A DNA stretch of 64,000 nt from DATILL01 sp035476575 (lineage in GTDB: Bacteria; Actinomycetota; Actinomycetes; Mycobacteriales; JACQDL01): the NCBI GenBank assembly GCA_035476575.1, contig DATILL010000150.1, positions 1 through 64,000 of the forward strand, written 5' to 3'. The notes below the pieces were generated by a model. It was not told where the DNA came from, did no database searches, and saw nothing but the letters and a program-made list of their open reading frames with translations. Positions 22,358-30,595 of the stretch are shown piece after piece; the first letter of the stretch is position 1; each line of letters begins with the position of its first letter. A program made the translations under genes and the position numbers.

Positions 22358-22993
22358 TCAGCAGGCGCGGCGCAGCAGCTCCAGCGTCCGGGACCGCGCC
22401 GTGGCGTAGTCGACCCCGTACGACCTGAGCAGGTCGTACGCCGGCCCCCGCCGACCGGCGAGGATGGCCAGGAGCAGGTGCTCGGTGCCGACCAGGTGGT
22501 GGCCGAGCTCGCGGGCCTCCCTGATCGAGCGGGCCAGCACCTGCCTGGACTCCGGCCGCAGCGGCACCGGCCCGCGCCAGCGCCGCCAGCGCCGGATCCG
22601 GCCGCCCCCGGCGAAGGGATGCCGCCGGCCCCGGTTCCGCCGCCGGCCCGCGGGCCGGACCGGCACCAGCGCACCCGGCCCGAACGACTCCTCCGCCTGC
22701 CGGACGACCGCCCGCAGATCGATCCCGAGGTCGGCCAGCGCGGCCGCGTCGGCGTCGTCCAGGCCAGCCCGGCGGACGCTCTCCGAGACCCCGTCGACCA
22801 GCTCGCGGACGGTGTCCCCGGCGACGACGCCGAACCCGGCGAGCACCCGCCCGGCCAGGCACTCCGGCTCGGCCAGCATGCCCAGCAGCAGGTGCTCCGG
22901 CCCGATGCCGCCAGCGCCGAGTCGCATCGCCTGGTCGCCAGAGCCGAGGACAACCCGCCGGGCATGGGCGGTGAAGCCCCGCACCACGATCAT
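22358..22993 (-). CDS. Stand-alone Clp N-domain protein
   Basis: This 211-residue protein has two Clp_N repeats, one near residues 10-60 (GGIGPEHLLLGMLAEPECLA) and one near 165-210 (GHHLVGTEHLLLAILAGRRG). An Arg/Gly-rich linker separates them. There is no AAA+ module, so it cannot unfold proteins itself. It resembles ClpC adaptor-like or decoy proteins of actinomycetes. The start overlaps the stop of the HTH gene as ATGA. Binding of ClpC substrates or adaptors is only inferred. Confidence 0.8.
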   Translation of the reverse strand: MIVVRGFTAHARRVVLGSGDQAMRLGAGGIGPEHLLLGMLAEPECLAGRVLAGFGVVAGDTVRELVDGVSESVRRAGLDDADAAALADLGIDLRAVVRQAEESFGPGALVPVRPAGRRRNRGRRHPFAGGGRIRRWRRWRGPVPLRPESRQVLARSIREARELGHHLVGTEHLLLAILAGRRGPAYDLLRSYGVDYATARSRTLELLRRAC

Positions 22994-23208
22994 CGCTGCC
23001 TCGCATGCTTCTTGTGCACTGCCTGGCGGCTCACGCCGAGCGCGTCGGCGACCTCCTGCCAGGACCAGCCCAGCTCCCGGGCGTTGCGGACCTGGAGCAC
23101 CTCAAGCTGCTCCAGCAGCTTGCGCAGGGCCGCGACGGCGCGCAGCCCGATCGCGGGATCTCGCCCGCCAGCAGCGGTGGCGAGCGCGGTTGCCTTCACA
23201 TCAGCCAT
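22990..23208 (-). CDS. Small HTH protein coupled to Clp-N gene
   Basis: The protein has 72 residues with one helix-turn-helix near the C-terminus (WSWQEVADALGVSRQAVHKK). An amphipathic helix before it (VAALRKLLEQLEVLQVRNAR) may allow dimerisation. It ends at 22990, overlapping the Clp-N start, so the two are made together; it may repress this operon. Clp-N genes in actinomycetes often follow such an HTH gene. Confidence 0.76.
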   Translation of the reverse strand: MADVKATALATAAGGRDPAIGLRAVAALRKLLEQLEVLQVRNARELGWSWQEVADALGVSRQAVHKKHARQR

Positions 23209-23243
23209 GCTGTCAACCTACGTTGACGGCGTGAGGCTGTCAA

Positions 23244-23939
23244 CTAGAGTTGACGAGGGTCGGTCTGCAACGGGAAGTTCGAGATGCCCCGCCAGGCCAG
23301 CGACTCGATCAGCCGGACCGCCTCCTGCTTGGGCACCTCGCTGGCCCGGTCCAGCCACCACCGGGCGGCGATCTCCGACATCCCGGTCAGCCCGACCGCC
23401 AGCAGCTCGGCACGGGGCCGGTCCAGCCCGGTGTCAGCGGCCACCGTGTCAGTGATCGCCTCGATCAGGCCGCGCTCCATCCGATCCACCTTCTCCCGCA
23501 CGGCCGGGTCGTTGCGCAGGTCGGACTCGAAGACCAACCGGAACGCCTCGCTCTCGGAGTCGACGAAGTCGAAGTAGGCCGAGACCGCGTTGTGCACCCG
23601 GGCCTTGTTGTCCGTCGTACCGGCCATCGCCTGGCGCATCCGCTCCACCAGGTCCTCGGCGTGCGTCTCCAGCAGCGCGAGGTAGAGGTCGAGCTTGCCC
23701 GGAAAGTGCTGGTACAGCACCGGCTTGGAGACCCCGGCGCGCTCGGCGATGTCGTCCATCGCCGCGGCGTGGTAACCGTGCGCCACGAAGACCTCGCGGG
23801 CGGCCCGCAGTAGCTGCTTGCGGCGGGCGGAACGCGGCATCCGGACGGTCCGGGCGTGCAGCGGCTCGGCGGGCGGCGGCACGCTCGACGTCGGTGCCGG
23901 GGTGGTCGCGGGGGTGGGTGCTGCCGGCGTCGCCGTCAT
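23244..23939 (-). CDS. TetR-family transcriptional regulator
   Basis: The protein has 231 residues: a Pro/Ala-rich lead (1-33), a TetR DNA-binding domain (RRKQLLRAAREVFVAHGYHA then AAMDDIAERAGVSKPVLYQH), and a ligand domain ending about residue 225. The genomic position between DUF3107 and a DUF3152-like gene, with the NHEJ group inserted, matches the Rv3208 regulator of mycobacteria. Its ligand is not predictable. The ATG at 23939 follows a GGGAGG site. Confidence 0.88.
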   Translation of the reverse strand: MTATPAAPTPATTPAPTSSVPPPAEPLHARTVRMPRSARRKQLLRAAREVFVAHGYHAAAMDDIAERAGVSKPVLYQHFPGKLDLYLALLETHAEDLVERMRQAMAGTTDNKARVHNAVSAYFDFVDSESEAFRLVFESDLRNDPAVREKVDRMERGLIEAITDTVAADTGLDRPRAELLAVGLTGMSEIAARWWLDRASEVPKQEAVRLIESLAWRGISNFPLQTDPRQL

Positions 23940-24008
23940 GCCACCTCCCTCCCGTTTTGCCCATTCGTCCCGCCGAACTTTACCCGGGGTAGGAGCGGCG
24001 GCGCCCGA

Positions 24009-24191
24009 TCAGCGCCAGTCGTCGTCGTCGATCGGCACCTCAGCACGCTGCTCGGCGGCGTCGGCGGGGTCGACGTCCCAGGGTACGTCGGGAGTGGAGA
24101 CCGGGGTGCGCGCCTCGCCGGGCTCGGGCACGACGTCGGCATGCTGCTCGGCCGCATCCTCGGCCGGGCTCTCCCATGGTGTCTCGGTCAT
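24009..24191 (-). CDS. Small acidic protein, unknown function
   Basis: The protein has 60 residues and is very acidic, with Pro, Glu and Asp throughout (EDAAEQHADVVPEPGEAR; PWDVDPADAAEQR) and an IDDDDWR end. The start has a clean GGAGGGTGG site. No domain is recognised and it is likely disordered. It stands alone between the LigD polymerase gene and the TetR gene. It is supported mainly by the ribosome binding site and composition. Confidence 0.52.
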   Translation of the reverse strand: MTETPWESPAEDAAEQHADVVPEPGEARTPVSTPDVPWDVDPADAAEQRAEVPIDDDDWR

Positions 24192-24227
24192 CCACCCTCC
24201 TCAGTGTCCTGGCCATTGTGCACACCC

Positions 24228-25136
24228 TCAGCGGGGCAGCGCCGGCCGGTCGGCGGTGCGCAGGCCGGCGAACAGGTCACCATGCTCCTCGACCCGCGCC
24301 AGCACCTCACCTGCGGTGAACCGCAGCGGCCGGCCCGACTCGACCTCCGCCCAGCGCAGCGGGGTGGAGACGGTCGGCTGAGCCACGGCCCGCAGCGAGT
24401 ACGGCGCGACGGTGGTCTTGGCGGCGTTGTTCTGGCTCCAGTCCACGAACACCTTGCCCGGCCGCAGCGACCGGGTCATCCGGGACAGCACCAGCGTCGG
24501 ATGGGTGGCCTCCAGCCGCTGGGCCAGGTCCTTCGCGTACGCCGAGGTCGCGGCGTCCGGGGCCGGGGCGATCGGCGCGTAGACCTGCATGCCCTTGCGG
24601 CCGGAGGTCTTCGGGTAGCCGGTCAGGCTGTCCCGGCCGATCTCGGTGCGCAGCAGGCAGGCGACCTCGGCACACTCCACAATGGACGCTGGCGGGCCGG
24701 GATCGAGGTCGAACACCAGCAGGTCCGCCGGGCGCGCCTCACCGCGCGGGCCGACCGTCCACTGTGGAACGTGCAGCTCCAGCGCGGCCAGGTTCGCCAG
24801 CCAGACCAGGGTGGCCAGGTCGTCGCACACGACGAAGTCGATCTCGTCCCGGTTCATCGAGCTGCCGGGCACCGGCAGCCGGACCGTGCGCACCCAGCTG
24901 GGGGTGTGGGACGGCTTGTTCTTCTCGAAGAAGGACTGACCGGTCACGCCGTTCGGGAACCGGTTCATGGTGAGCGGCCGGTCGGCCAGGTGCGGCAGGA
25001 TGTACGGCGCGACCCGGGAGTAGTAGTCGAGCACCTCGGCCTTGGTGAAACCGGCGTCCGGATACAGCAGCTTGTCCAAGTTGGACAGTTGCAGGGTGCG
25101 GCCGTCGACGGTGACCTGCACCCGCTGCGGGCTCAA
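24228..25136 (-). CDS. LigD-type NHEJ primase/polymerase domain protein
   Basis: This 302-residue protein is a free-standing version of the LigD polymerase module (archaeo-eukaryotic primase fold). Metal ligands lie in LLVFDLDPGPPAS (the DLD pair), and SGRKGMQVYAPI and KVFVDWSQNNAAKTT are conserved family blocks. These enzymes fill gaps with ribonucleotides during end joining. It is divergent from the ligase gene at 25176 (39 bases between starts), so both may share one control region. There is no ligase or nuclease module in this protein. Confidence 0.92.
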   Translation of the reverse strand: MSPQRVQVTVDGRTLQLSNLDKLLYPDAGFTKAEVLDYYSRVAPYILPHLADRPLTMNRFPNGVTGQSFFEKNKPSHTPSWVRTVRLPVPGSSMNRDEIDFVVCDDLATLVWLANLAALELHVPQWTVGPRGEARPADLLVFDLDPGPPASIVECAEVACLLRTEIGRDSLTGYPKTSGRKGMQVYAPIAPAPDAATSAYAKDLAQRLEATHPTLVLSRMTRSLRPGKVFVDWSQNNAAKTTVAPYSLRAVAQPTVSTPLRWAEVESGRPLRFTAGEVLARVEEHGDLFAGLRTADRPALPR

Positions 25137-25175
25137 CCTGTACCTCCGGCCTCGGTGTGATGCGATGGTAAGAGG

Positions 25176-26144
25176 GTGCCCACAGAGGGTCTACCCGCAC
25201 TGATCCGGCCGATGCTCGCCATCGCCAGCGGCCTGCCGGCGGACGACGCGGCGCACGGCTACGAGCTGAAGTGGGATGGTGTCCGCGCCGTCGCGTATGT
25301 CCACAGTGGACAGTGGCGGCTGGTGTCGCGCAACGACCGGGATGTCACCACCGGCTATCCCGAGCTGGCCGCGCTGCCCGGGCTGCTCGGCGGTGCGTCG
25401 GTCATCCTGGACGGCGAGCTGGTCGCCTACGACGAGGGCGGTCGGCCGAGCTTCAGCGCGCTGCAGGATCGGATGCACGTCCTGGCGCCCAGCCCGGGGC
25501 TGGTCGCCGCCCGGCCGGTGACGTACCACCTGTTCGACGTCCTGCACCTCGGCGCGCACAGCCTGCTGCGGGTGCCCTACGCTGACCGGCGCGGGCTGCT
25601 GTCCGAGCTGGCCCTGGACAGCCCGCCGGTGCGCACCCCGCCGTACTTCGTCGGCGGTGGCGTGGCGGTGCTGGCGGCCAGCCGAGAGCAGCGGATCGAA
25701 GGCGTGGTGGCCAAGCGGCTGGACTCGCCGTACCTGCCGGGCCACCGCAGCCTGCTCTGGCGCAAGATCAAGAACCTGCGCACCCAGGAGGTCATCATCG
25801 GCGGCTGGCGGCCGGGCGCCGGCCGGCGGACCGGGCTGATCGGCTCGCTGCTGCTCGGCGTGCCGGCCGCCGGCGGGCTGCGCTACGCCGGGCACGTGGG
25901 CACGGGCTTCACCGAGGCGATGCTGCGCGACCTGACCGACCGGCTGGCCCCGGACGCCCGGCCGGACAGCCCGTTCGCCGGGCCGGTCCCGCGCGCCCAC
26001 GCGGTCGACGCGCGCTGGGTCCGGCCGACGCTGGTCGGCGAGGTGGCGTACGGCCAGTGGACCCGGGACGGCATGCTCCGTCATCCGGTCTGGCGCGGGC
26101 TGCGCCCGGACAAGACGCCGGAGGACGTCGTACCGGAAGGCTGA
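25176..26144 (+). CDS. ATP-dependent DNA ligase, LigD ligase type
   Basis: This 322-residue protein starts with GTG. The adenylation domain has the nucleotidyl-lysine motif in ELKWDGVRAVAYV (Lys at about 31), the LVSRNDRDVT block, ILDGELVAY, and EGVVAKRLDSPYLPG. LWRKIKN is motif V. The OB-fold follows from about 210 (EVIIGGWRPG, YAGHVGTGF). It would seal breaks held by Ku. The 3'-phosphoesterase nuclease module of full LigD is not present here or nearby. Confidence 0.92.
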   Translation: MPTEGLPALIRPMLAIASGLPADDAAHGYELKWDGVRAVAYVHSGQWRLVSRNDRDVTTGYPELAALPGLLGGASVILDGELVAYDEGGRPSFSALQDRMHVLAPSPGLVAARPVTYHLFDVLHLGAHSLLRVPYADRRGLLSELALDSPPVRTPPYFVGGGVAVLAASREQRIEGVVAKRLDSPYLPGHRSLLWRKIKNLRTQEVIIGGWRPGAGRRTGLIGSLLLGVPAAGGLRYAGHVGTGFTEAMLRDLTDRLAPDARPDSPFAGPVPRAHAVDARWVRPTLVGEVAYGQWTRDGMLRHPVWRGLRPDKTPEDVVPEG

Positions 26145-26147
26145 CTG

Positions 26148-26220
26148 GCGCCGCACCGCAGGCCGCCGTCCCGGAGAGCGCCGCACCGCAGGCCGCCGTC
26201 CCGGAGAGCACCGCACCGGA
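26148..26220. repeat. 30-bp tandem repeat
   Basis: The block CCGCACCGCAGGCCGCCGTC plus CCGGAGAG begins at 26151 and again at 26181, a period of 30. A third partial copy starts at 26211. It lies directly after the ligase stop codon. It may be slippage-prone; no function is visible. Confidence 0.7.
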
Positions 26221-26233
26221 GAGCCGGGCACGG

Positions 26234-26581
26234 CTACACCCGGAGCAGGGGGGCGAGCCGTTCCCAGCGGGCGATCTCGGCGCCGTTGGTCCGGTTGAGC
26301 TCGGCGTGCACCGGGCGGCCACGCCAGCGCCCGGTGACCGTAGCGGTCTCCGGGCCGCCGTAGATCATGGTCGCGATGGTGCCGGGCGGGACCGGCGCGA
26401 ACGGGTCGTCGGCTGGGCCGAACGCGGCCAGCGCGGCGCAGGCGGCGGCGGCGTTCGGGTGGTCGCCGGGGTCCTGCGGTGGGTTCCCGGGATCCGGTGG
26501 TGGCTCCGCGGGGCAGCGCAGGGTCCGGGTGACCGGGTCGACGCCTGGCTGGGACACGGTGACCCGCAGCTCACAGTCCAT
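26234..26581 (-). CDS. Subtilisin-inhibitor-like (SSI) protein without signal peptide
   Basis: This 115-residue protein carries the SSI domain end: ATMIYGGPETATVTGRWRG then RPVHAELNRTNGAEIARWER. Secreted SSIs have a signal peptide and two disulphides. Here the start is MDCELRVTVSQPG with no signal, and the last Cys of the family (NGCEIARW) is Ala. Cys residues remain near 3, 23 and 48. It is therefore either a cytosolic, diverged member or has lost its leader. A long Pro-rich loop lies at 24-42. The domain is clear but the activity is doubtful. Confidence 0.72.
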   Translation of the reverse strand: MDCELRVTVSQPGVDPVTRTLRCPAEPPPDPGNPPQDPGDHPNAAAACAALAAFGPADDPFAPVPPGTIATMIYGGPETATVTGRWRGRPVHAELNRTNGAEIARWERLAPLLRV

Positions 26582-26742
26582 GGGTCCACCGGCTCAGGGG
26601 TCCGCTCGTCATGTCATGGGTCCGCTCGTCATGGGACCACTGTGGACTCATGGGCCACGCTGGACCAGCCCTCCACCGGACGCGACAACCCGGCCCCGCG
26701 AATGCGACCCTGGTAGTGGGCTCCCCGGGAGGCAGGTGCGGC

Positions 26743-27588
26743 GTGCGTGCGATCTGGAAGGGCGCGATCTCGTTCGGGCTGGTGACCATCCCGGTCCGGC
26801 TCTACACCGCAGCCGAGGAGCGGGACGTCTCCTTCCACCAGGTGCACCGTACCGACGGCGGTCGGGTCCGCTACAAGCGGGTCTGCACCATCGACGGCGA
26901 GGAGGTCCCGTACGCCGACATCGCCAAGGGCTACGAGCTGGACACCGGCGAGATCGTGGTGCTGACCGACGAGGACCTGGCCGACCTGCCGCTGCCCTCG
27001 GCCAGGGTGATCGACGTGCTGCAGTTCGTGCCGCTGGACCAGATCGACCCGATCTACTTCGCCAAGAGCTACCTCCTGGAGCCGGACAAGACCGCGGCCA
27101 AGCCGTACGTGCTGCTCCGCGACGCGCTGGAGGCGTCCGGCATGGTGGCCGTGGTCAAGGTGGCGATCCGGACCCGCGAGCAGCTCGCCACGCTGCGGGT
27201 GCGAGACGACGTCCTGGTGCTGGAGACCATGCTCTGGCCGGATGAGATCCGCACCCCGGACTTCGGTTTTCTCGACAGTGACGTGGCGCTCCGCCCGCAG
27301 GAGATGGCGATGGCCGAGTCGCTGATCGAGAGCATGTCCGGCGACTTCGACCCGACGCAGTACCACGATGAGTACCGCGAGGCGCTGCTGGCGGTGATCG
27401 ACGCCAAGGTGGCCGGCCATGAGGTCGTCGAGCCGCGGCCGTCCGGGGCGGCCAGCGGTGAGGTCGTGGACCTGATGGCAGTGCTGCGGCAGAGCGTGGC
27501 CGCGGCGAAGCGGGCCCGGGGCGAGGAGCCGGCAGAGGAGAAGACCGCGAAGAAGGCAGCCAAGAAGACGGCCAGCCGCTCGGCCTGA
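26743..27588 (+). CDS. ku: Ku DNA end-binding protein
   Basis: This 281-residue bacterial Ku starts VRAIWKGAISFGLVTIPVRL, the family N-terminus. The GTG at 26743 follows GGGAGG; an upstream extension to 26611 has no such site. Core motifs include YADIAKGYELDTGEIVVLTD and RPQEMAMAESLIESMSGDFD. The C-terminal tail is Lys/Ala-rich (EEKTAKKAAKKTA), which in actinobacterial Ku aids DNA binding or bridging. It binds broken ends and recruits the ligase and polymerase encoded just upstream. Confidence 0.94.
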   Translation: MRAIWKGAISFGLVTIPVRLYTAAEERDVSFHQVHRTDGGRVRYKRVCTIDGEEVPYADIAKGYELDTGEIVVLTDEDLADLPLPSARVIDVLQFVPLDQIDPIYFAKSYLLEPDKTAAKPYVLLRDALEASGMVAVVKVAIRTREQLATLRVRDDVLVLETMLWPDEIRTPDFGFLDSDVALRPQEMAMAESLIESMSGDFDPTQYHDEYREALLAVIDAKVAGHEVVEPRPSGAASGEVVDLMAVLRQSVAAAKRARGEEPAEEKTAKKAAKKTASRSA

Positions 27589-27687
27589 CCCCGCGGGTAG
27601 GCGGCCAGACCAGTCACCGTGCGGTGCTAGCACAACACGCCTAGTCATGATGCGGACCAGACGGCGGTGTTGTGAGAGGCTGCCCGG

Positions 27688-28839
27688 GTGACTCGACCGA
27701 CTGCGAGCCATGGCGGCCATCCGGTCCGACCACACTCGGCTCCGCGCGGCGCGGGCCAGCGGCCCACCCGGGCGCATACGGAGCGGGCACCCGGCGGGCG
27801 GACGCGGACCGTCGACAGCCCGGCGCCGACCCGCCGCGGGTACGACACCGCCGCGCAGCGGGCGGCCCGGATCGGCCAGCCGCGCACGGTCGCCAGTCCC
27901 GATGGCACGGTCAGCACCGGCAGCTACGGCGTCGCCGCCCGCGGCCGCGGCCGGACCTACGTGCCCGGCGAGCCGGCCCGCCGTCCAAGCCGGCTGGCCA
28001 GGTTCCTGCAGGACTACGGCTGGCGGGCGTACGCGATCCCGGTGCTGACGGTCGCGACGTTCCTCTGCGGCATCGACGTCGTCAACGGACCGGCGGGCAG
28101 CGGCCAGGCCAGCTCGGCGGGCCCGGCGGGCTCGGTGGCGCAGGTCCAGAACGCCGAGATCTACGTCGAGCTGCCGCGCGACCTGGCGGGCGGCAGCCAG
28201 CCCGCGCCCGGCGCTGGAGCACTGACCGACGCGCTGCCGGCCGGGCCGCCGTACACCATGAAGGGCACCGGCACGTACCGCATCGTGCCCGGGACCTCGA
28301 AGGTCTACGGCACCGGGCCGCTGCAGCTCTACGCTGTCGAGGTCGAGGAGGGCATCGACATCGACCAGCAGGCCTTTGCCTCGGAGGTGGAGCGGATCCT
28401 CGGCGACTGGCGTGGCTGGGGCGCCAACGGGCGGATGTCGTTCCGCCGGGTGGACGACCCGGGCAAGGCGTCGTTCCGGGTGTCGCTGACCGCCACCATG
28501 ACGGTGCGGTCGATCTGCGGGTACGACGTCAAGTCCGAGACGAGCTGCTACAACGGCACGCTGCACCGGGCGGTGATCAACGACGCCCGCTGGGTGCGGG
28601 GAGCGCAGGCCTTCGCCGGCAACCTGCCGCTGTACCACTCCTACGTGGTCACCCACGAGGTCGGGCACAGCTTCGGGCACCGCCACCAGCTCTGCGGCAC
28701 GCCGGGCACCCCGGCGCCGGTCATGATGCAGCAGACGCTGTCCACCGGCCTGTGCACGCCCAACCCGTGGCCCTACCCGGACGGCGTCCACGAGGTCTCC
28801 GGCCCGCCCGCCCCCCCCAACCTTCCGGTCGGCCGCTGA
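27688..28839 (+). CDS. DUF3152 family protein with zinc-protease motif
   Basis: This 383-residue protein has a disordered Arg/Pro-rich cytoplasmic part (1-105), one membrane helix (about 112-130) and an extracellular domain. That domain carries VVTHEVGHSFGHRH, an HExxHxxGH-type zinc site, and paired Cys (SICGYD/ETSCYN; QLCGTPG/TGLCTPN). The catalytic Glu is present. DUF3152 proteins such as Rv3207c lie next to moeZ in mycobacteria, as here. The substrate is unknown. The start is a GTG at 27688. Confidence 0.86.
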   Translation: MTRPTASHGGHPVRPHSAPRGAGQRPTRAHTERAPGGRTRTVDSPAPTRRGYDTAAQRAARIGQPRTVASPDGTVSTGSYGVAARGRGRTYVPGEPARRPSRLARFLQDYGWRAYAIPVLTVATFLCGIDVVNGPAGSGQASSAGPAGSVAQVQNAEIYVELPRDLAGGSQPAPGAGALTDALPAGPPYTMKGTGTYRIVPGTSKVYGTGPLQLYAVEVEEGIDIDQQAFASEVERILGDWRGWGANGRMSFRRVDDPGKASFRVSLTATMTVRSICGYDVKSETSCYNGTLHRAVINDARWVRGAQAFAGNLPLYHSYVVTHEVGHSFGHRHQLCGTPGTPAPVMMQQTLSTGLCTPNPWPYPDGVHEVSGPPAPPNLPVGR

Positions 28840-29384
28840 CCGGGACGCGCTGGGTCCACCTTGTCGCTGGGTCCACCACCTTGTCCGGGGAGCCAGGGGC
28901 GTTGGGCTACCACCCCCGGCGCCCCCGGCTCCAGATGCTGCGCCGGGCCTTGGTGGATCGCTCGGGTGACAGCAGTTCATTTGTACACCAGCTGAGAAAC
29001 TAGGTTTCCTCTGTTTCTCAGGCTAGGTGGCTCCGGTTCCGGAGGATGTACACGGCCTCGGCTGTTCGCCAACGGGGGTGGATCACGTGGTGGCCAGCGA
29101 TGAACTGGTCCGCGCGGCATGGCTGTGGCCGCGACGGCGATGCGGGGATCCGTCGGTCTGAGCGGCCATCGTGGCGGCAAGGTGCAGCGGCCGCAACCTC
29201 GGGCAGCCTGTCTCATGGGACAAGAGTCCTGGATTTTAGGGAGATCTTTTATCTGGACACTTGGGGGCGCTAGCGTCTAGACGACTCAAGTCCTTCAGCG
29301 GACCTTGGCCGTCCTACCCCGGCTACGAAGGGTCCGGCTGCGGGACGCCGCACCGGGCCTTGGTGGCCGCTTGGGAGGACATTT
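28840..29384. other. Long intergenic region with hairpin and lower GC
   Basis: No gene is seen in these 545 bases. A perfect 9-bp inverted repeat, CTGAGAAAC at 28992-29000 and GTTTCTCAG at 29013-29021, could be an operator or hairpin. A 14-base direct repeat, CCGGGCCTTGGTGG, occurs at 28943-28956 and 29353-29366. From about 28970 base composition is visibly more AT-rich than the flanks, continuing through the next two genes. Confidence 0.5.
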
Positions 29385-29618
29385 ATGCAACCACTACAAA
29401 TAATCTTTGCCGGGCTCGCCGTGCTGGCTTTCGTCGCTTTGGCCGGCTTCTTGGTTGCCCGGATGAGTCGGGTGGGTCCAGGATACATCGCCACGATCTT
29501 GATCGCTCTGGCGATCTTCTTCAAGGTGCTACCGGCTGTGCTCAACGAACTGCGGGTCGATAACTTGGCTGGAACAACCCAAATCATCTCAGAGCCTCCG
29601 CTCCCGGCGTGGCAATGA
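29385..29618 (+). CDS. Small two-helix membrane protein
   Basis: This 77-residue protein has two hydrophobic helices (about 5-26 and 34-52) and a polar tail. The ATG at 29385 has a GGGAGGA site. The stop overlaps the next start as ATGA, so it is coupled to the Crp-like gene. No family is recognised. Codon use and GC are lower than in neighbours, which fits a transferred islet. Confidence 0.6.
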   Translation: MQPLQIIFAGLAVLAFVALAGFLVARMSRVGPGYIATILIALAIFFKVLPAVLNELRVDNLAGTTQIISEPPLPAWQ

Positions 29619-30354
29619 ACGGGTCGTCACCGGGTACGAGCCAGCCGCAACGGGCTCGCTCGTACCCGCCGCGGCCTGCGACCAAACTGACCAATGGCGC
29701 TGGAAGACGAGCCGGGGAATTCTTCGGCTCCTTTCTCAGAGCTCGCGCTGGGCACTCATCGAGCGGTCCAACCTGAGGTACTATCGCTGTCGAGAAGTGA
29801 TTCCGCAGGCTGGCGACTCCGGGATCGGTTTCATTGTGTCCGGATGGGCGAAGAGCACGGTTGCCGCGGTGCAGCCCAGGGGGATGCTGGTTGATGTCCA
29901 TGGCCCGGGCGACCTCGTTTGCGAAGTCACCGGTGGACGCCAGGAGACCGCTGTTTTATCTTCTCGTGGAGTCGGTCTGACAGTCACGGCCGGGTATGAC
30001 ATGACCACAGTAGGGTGGATCGACCCCAGGCTGGTGGAGAGGCTTGTCAAGGACAACACGAACGACTCGCTGATCCTCCAGGTGTCCTCAATGAAGGAGC
30101 TACGTAGGAAAGAGATCGTAGCGAGCGGCTATCGGCTTCTTGAGATCCTCCAGCCGCAAGGTCTGCTCGAACGCGCGAAGTCTGCCTGGCGCCCACCGGC
30201 GGGCCTCCTGCTCCCCGTCCAGACCTGGTCCGACTTCGAAGAGACTGCCAGCAAGGATGCCGAACGACCGGTCCGCGCAGCGCCATCTCCTCGCAGAAAG
30301 GAATCTGTCCGGCGTGTGGAAATACCTCGGATGCGCAGAAATACAATGGACTAG
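29615..30354 (+). pseudogene. Crp/Fnr-like cNMP-binding-fold protein, apparent frameshift
   Basis: The ATG at 29615 overlaps the preceding stop (ATGA). About 40 residues in this frame reach AGEFFGSFL. The cNMP-like fold then continues in another frame from about 29735: RWALIERSNLRYYRCREV, GIGFIVSGWAKST, VDVHGPGDLVCEVTGG, and a long helix region to 30354. One indel near 29735 separates them. No clear C-terminal HTH is seen, and the end is Arg-rich. It is either a damaged regulator or, if the shift is a sequence error, an intact protein of about 245 residues. Confidence 0.52.
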
Positions 30355-30595
30355 TGCACCAGCACAGATGCTGTCAGCCGCCCTGGGCGACCCGGCCCGT
30401 CCAGCCAAGCCACCGGACGCACGCGCCTTCGGTCGCCTGCATCGGAGTCGACGCGCTGATCGTTCGGTGCTGACGGGGGACCCTGACAGGGGAACAATGG
30501 GTCGCGGGCGCAGGGTTGTGCTCCAGGACCCCCGTTGTCGTCGCTGAGTGTGTCCCAGGCCCGTGTCCGAGGCCCGTCTCCCGAGGAGTAGCACC
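30355..30595. other. Intergenic, no gene seen
   Basis: These 241 bases carry the transition back to high GC. No credible reading frame was seen. The promoter of moeZ must lie here but no clear -35/-10 pair stands out. Confidence 0.4.

Noticed and set aside
26629..28980. A 783-residue minus-strand frame opposite ku and the DUF3152 gene
   Set aside because: No domain, composition typical of antisense, and both sense genes are well supported.
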